Shown in pieces: positions 6,539 through 8,544 of a DNA stretch of 8,544 bases (its first letter is position 1; the number at the start of each line of letters is the position of its first letter). The position numbers and the translations under genes are program-made. The stretch is from COE1 sp964445375 (GTDB taxonomy: Bacteria; Bacillota; Clostridia; Lachnospirales; Lachnospiraceae), in assembly GCA_964445375.1 (NCBI GenBank), contig CAYUKO010000153.1, positions 1-8,544 of the forward strand. Reading direction: 5' to 3'. Below the pieces are notes generated by a model that was not told the origin of the DNA, made no database searches, and saw only the letters and a list, made by a program, of their open reading frames with translations.

Positions 6539-7939
6539 TTAATATATAAAATCATCCGTATTTACACTGGATGCATCTAATACGATTCTATCATATACCG
6601 TCAAGCCATACTTTGTATTTGAGCTGACGATTGCATACTCATCATTCTGATACAAAATGGTAATCTGTTTAAAATCCGCATATCCTTTATTCATGTTATA
6701 TACACCAATCAGAGTACCGGATTTACTGATTGCCATTTTCTCCGCGGAATCCGGTTTACATATATAATCACCAACACTAAGATTTTCATTATCTACATAG
6801 AATTCATTTTCATCCGAATTATAAACTGTGGTTTCAACAAACTGGTATACTACATTACCATTTTCATCAAAAAATTCCTTGGAAACACCATAATTACCAT
6901 TTGCTCCACCTTTACTCATATACTCCGCAGGGATAATATAGAATTCCTTCTCAACGATTGCCGAATTCGGTATCTTCAACCCTTCTTCATCATTGATTAC
7001 TAATTCAATCTCCACAAAGCGGTCTGTACAGAAGGTATTACAGGAATTATTAAAGCCTAACACAGCATATATTCCATCATCCTTCCGTAAAATCGTAACA
7101 GAAGCCCATGAACTTTCCTGCGTCTTGAGAAACTTTATCTTGACATATTCCGCTTCTTCCAAAGCCTGTGCACGTTCCTCATCTACCTGTATAACAAGAG
7201 ACCACTCTTCATCGGTTACCAATTTTGCAACTGTGGCATTTGTCTCAACCAAATCATTATTGTTAATTCTATATTTCTCATATTCTGCCATATCAAAATC
7301 TGCAGCAGTGATATCCTGTGCTGACACATCCTCATATCCATCTGTATTATACACAACATATCCTGTTTTGCCAGCCGTACACATATTAACCATGCCGCCA
7401 AGACTGGACTTATTCAAAGTCTCCATACTTTGATACATATCTATATTAACAAGCTTAATCACAGCTCCTTCAATATCATATTTAAAGTCATAAACACTTC
7501 CAAAATCCTTCTTATCAAAGCTTCGATCATATTGAATGATTTCGGAGCGAAACTCGCTAAGCTCCTCATCTGTATAAGAATTCTCACCAAGCTCTCCAGA
7601 ATTCAATAATCCTGCCAATTTACCACTTTCGTCAATAGAATATACGGTATCTCTTGTAGATACTCTTTCGCCCTCACGTACATAATAATTGATATACCCC
7701 GTATATGGCGTTGTTAATATTTCCTCTTCTCTGATTGCAATTCCTGTATAGGTCTTTGTTTCTGATAGAGAACCCATCTTAATTTCATATCCTCTTATCT
7801 TCTCTGAATTCAGATATGACACAACTACAACAATAAGGTAAACAATCATTGCCCCAAAAATCAAGAACTCTATTTTATTCATCGTTTTTCCTGATCTTCT
7901 GGTTATTTCAACCACCTGACGATTTCTCCTGTTCGCCAC
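6539..7939 (-). CDS. HlyD-like membrane-anchored adaptor protein
   Basis: Single-pass membrane protein of 466 residues: a basic cytoplasmic N-terminus (1-22), one transmembrane helix (about 23-43), then an extracytoplasmic region. The region just after the membrane resembles the barrel-sandwich (lipoyl-like) fold of HlyD-type membrane fusion proteins: EEEILTTPYTGYINYYVREG (71-90) and a probable second half near AGKTGYVVYNTDG (189-201), separated by about 80 residues that are probably helical. Beta-rich segments follow, ending with YGLTVYDRIVLD (444-455). Family membership is moderately sure; function is not known. No ABC transporter or other export component is next to it, so an envelope or division-related role is as likely as efflux (inference). 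The start codon is GTG, supported by a strong AGGAGG (7947-7952) 7 bases upstream. The yggS start follows 28 bases after its stop, so it probably heads or joins an operon with yggS and sepF. Confidence 0.8.
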   Translation of the reverse strand: MANRRNRQVVEITRRSGKTMNKIEFLIFGAMIVYLIVVVVSYLNSEKIRGYEIKMGSLSETKTYTGIAIREEEILTTPYTGYINYYVREGERVSTRDTVYSIDESGKLAGLLNSGELGENSYTDEELSEFRSEIIQYDRSFDKKDFGSVYDFKYDIEGAVIKLVNIDMYQSMETLNKSSLGGMVNMCTAGKTGYVVYNTDGYEDVSAQDITAADFDMAEYEKYRINNNDLVETNATVAKLVTDEEWSLVIQVDEERAQALEEAEYVKIKFLKTQESSWASVTILRKDDGIYAVLGFNNSCNTFCTDRFVEIELVINDEEGLKIPNSAIVEKEFYIIPAEYMSKGGANGNYGVSKEFFDENGNVVYQFVETTVYNSDENEFYVDNENLSVGDYICKPDSAEKMAISKSGTLIGVYNMNKGYADFKQITILYQNDEYAIVSSNTKYGLTVYDRIVLDASSVNTDDFIY

Positions 7940-7960
7940 AAAAACTCCTCCTAATTCTAC

Positions 7961-7990
7961 AAAAGCCCCGGAAGATTCTTCCGAGGCTTC
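7961..7990 (-). terminator. Terminator-like hairpin between the P-loop gene and hlyD-like gene
   Basis: AAGCCCCGGAAG (7963-7974) pairs with CTTCCGAGGCTT (7978-7989) around a 3-base loop. The single C/A mismatch in the DNA is a G-U pair in the minus-strand RNA. The minus-strand tail has four T residues and then GTAG. It lies 10 bases past the stop codon of the P-loop gene and ends about 10 bases before the hlyD-like ribosome-binding site. It may be a partial terminator, an attenuator or an RNA-stabilising hairpin. Confidence 0.65.
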
Positions 7991-7999
7991 TATGTATAT

Positions 8000-8425
8000 T
8001 TAAAGAGATACAATAACTTTCGATTTTAAAGATTCCGGCAACTCAGATTCATCCATGGAAACGCTGGCAATAACCTTGAATCCATATGTTTCACTGATGT
8101 CATTCAACTTCTTCACAGTTTCTTCCATTCTACCCATGTCATTTTCCAGACAGGCAATCTTCAGGAAGCTGTCGAAATATATCTGCTCTAAATCATGATC
8201 CTGAGAAAGAATACCTCTGATAAATCCTATAAACTCATCTGCATTAGAAACTCCATAGTCTTTTACATTAATCAAACGAATCTTATTATTTAATTCGTAC
8301 ATATGATCAATACCCTTATCGAGATATGCAATATTGCCATTCGCACTTGCAATCTCTTTATTTACCATGTCCAATACAATTTTTGTCTTGCCTTTACCTT
8401 TTTTTCCTAAAATAAGCTGTACCAT
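8000..8425 (-). CDS. Small P-loop NTPase-like protein
   Basis: A 141-residue soluble protein that begins almost directly with strand MVQLIL and a perfect Walker A motif, GKKGKGKT (7-14). A Walker B-like strand ending in aspartate is seen at LEQIYFD (79-85), and a later hydrophobic strand FKVIASVSMD (116-125) fits a RecA-like or thymidine-kinase-like core. The chain ends soon after (KSKVIVSL), so it looks like a minimal single nucleotide-binding domain without added domains or membrane segments. I do not recognise a characterised family; short proteins of this kind are sometimes loosely labelled PilT-like or ATPase, which the sequence does not justify. The start has AGGAGGG (8432-8438) 6 bases upstream. 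It precedes the hlyD-like/yggS/sepF unit, separated by a hairpin, so a link to envelope or division functions is only suggested by position. Confidence 0.82.
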   Translation of the reverse strand: MVQLILGKKGKGKTKIVLDMVNKEIASANGNIAYLDKGIDHMYELNNKIRLINVKDYGVSNADEFIGFIRGILSQDHDLEQIYFDSFLKIACLENDMGRMEETVKKLNDISETYGFKVIASVSMDESELPESLKSKVIVSL

Positions 8426-8499
8426 CGTAATCCCTCCTACAATTTTTGAACCTCAATGCTAAGATTCCCCATTTTCTTGATTATTCATATCAAAATTCA

Positions 8500-8538
8500 G
8501 AATCATTATAAATATAACATGATTCACTATTAATTATA
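8500..8538 (-). promoter_or_regulatory. Candidate promoter/operator region of the P-loop gene
   Basis: Two perfect TATAAT hexamers occur on the minus strand, at 8533-8538 and 8505-8510. The first would have its -35 box outside the window; the second has no good -35. A 7-bp inverted repeat, GAATCAT (8500-8506) and ATGATTC (8519-8525), with a 12-base spacer, overlaps the second hexamer and could be an operator. In such AT-rich DNA these matches are weak evidence. Confidence 0.35.
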
Positions 8539-8544
8539 GTAGAT

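Noticed and set aside
7216..7401. Second minus-strand frame inside the hlyD-like gene
   Set aside because: Met- and Gln-rich out-of-frame translation; it shows no frameshift signature because the main frame is intact on both sides.
6993..7433. Plus-strand ORF of 146 codons opposite the hlyD-like gene
   Set aside because: Ser/Thr-rich composition typical of an antisense frame. The minus-strand gene has a strong RBS and a plausible domain layout.

Overview
The window looks like chromosome of a low-GC Firmicute, most likely a clostridium of the Lachnospiraceae type. The evidence is AT-rich DNA, strong Shine-Dalgarno sites, a SepF-type divisome gene, and the neighbourhood hlyD-like / yggS / sepF close to lspA / rluD. 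The genus cannot be fixed from the sequence alone. All nine supported genes lie on the minus strand, so the window reads from right to left. No mobile element, tRNA, rRNA, CRISPR array or convincing pseudogene was seen.

Right part (8544 to 5206), an envelope and cell-division block: a 141-residue P-loop protein with a clear Walker A motif; a hairpin with a short U-tract; a single-pass HlyD-like membrane protein with a GTG start; a YggS/PLPBP-type PLP-binding protein; and the divisome protein SepF, followed by a good intrinsic terminator.

Middle part (5205 to 2521), a tight three-gene operon: aroB (3-dehydroquinate synthase), lspA (lipoprotein signal peptidase) and an RluD-family pseudouridine synthase, closed by a perfect 10-bp terminator hairpin. 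In Bacillus-type genomes sepF is usually followed by ylmG/ylmH/divIVA and then, further on, by lspA-rluD. Here aroB and a transcription stop occupy that interval.

Left part (2460 to 1), a two-gene operon with a near-consensus promoter (TTGAAA, 16 bp, TATACT): an unrecognised 175-residue soluble protein overlaps, by ATGA, the start of a CstA-family transporter. A hairpin follows cstA.

Most of the window is ordinary housekeeping DNA. The points worth a second look are the unknown gene coupled to cstA, an 11-nt perfect complementarity between that operon's ribosome-binding leader and its own terminator, the hairpin wedged between the P-loop gene and the hlyD-like ribosome-binding site, and the orphan HlyD-like and P-loop proteins next to sepF. 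No clear novel multi-gene system was found.
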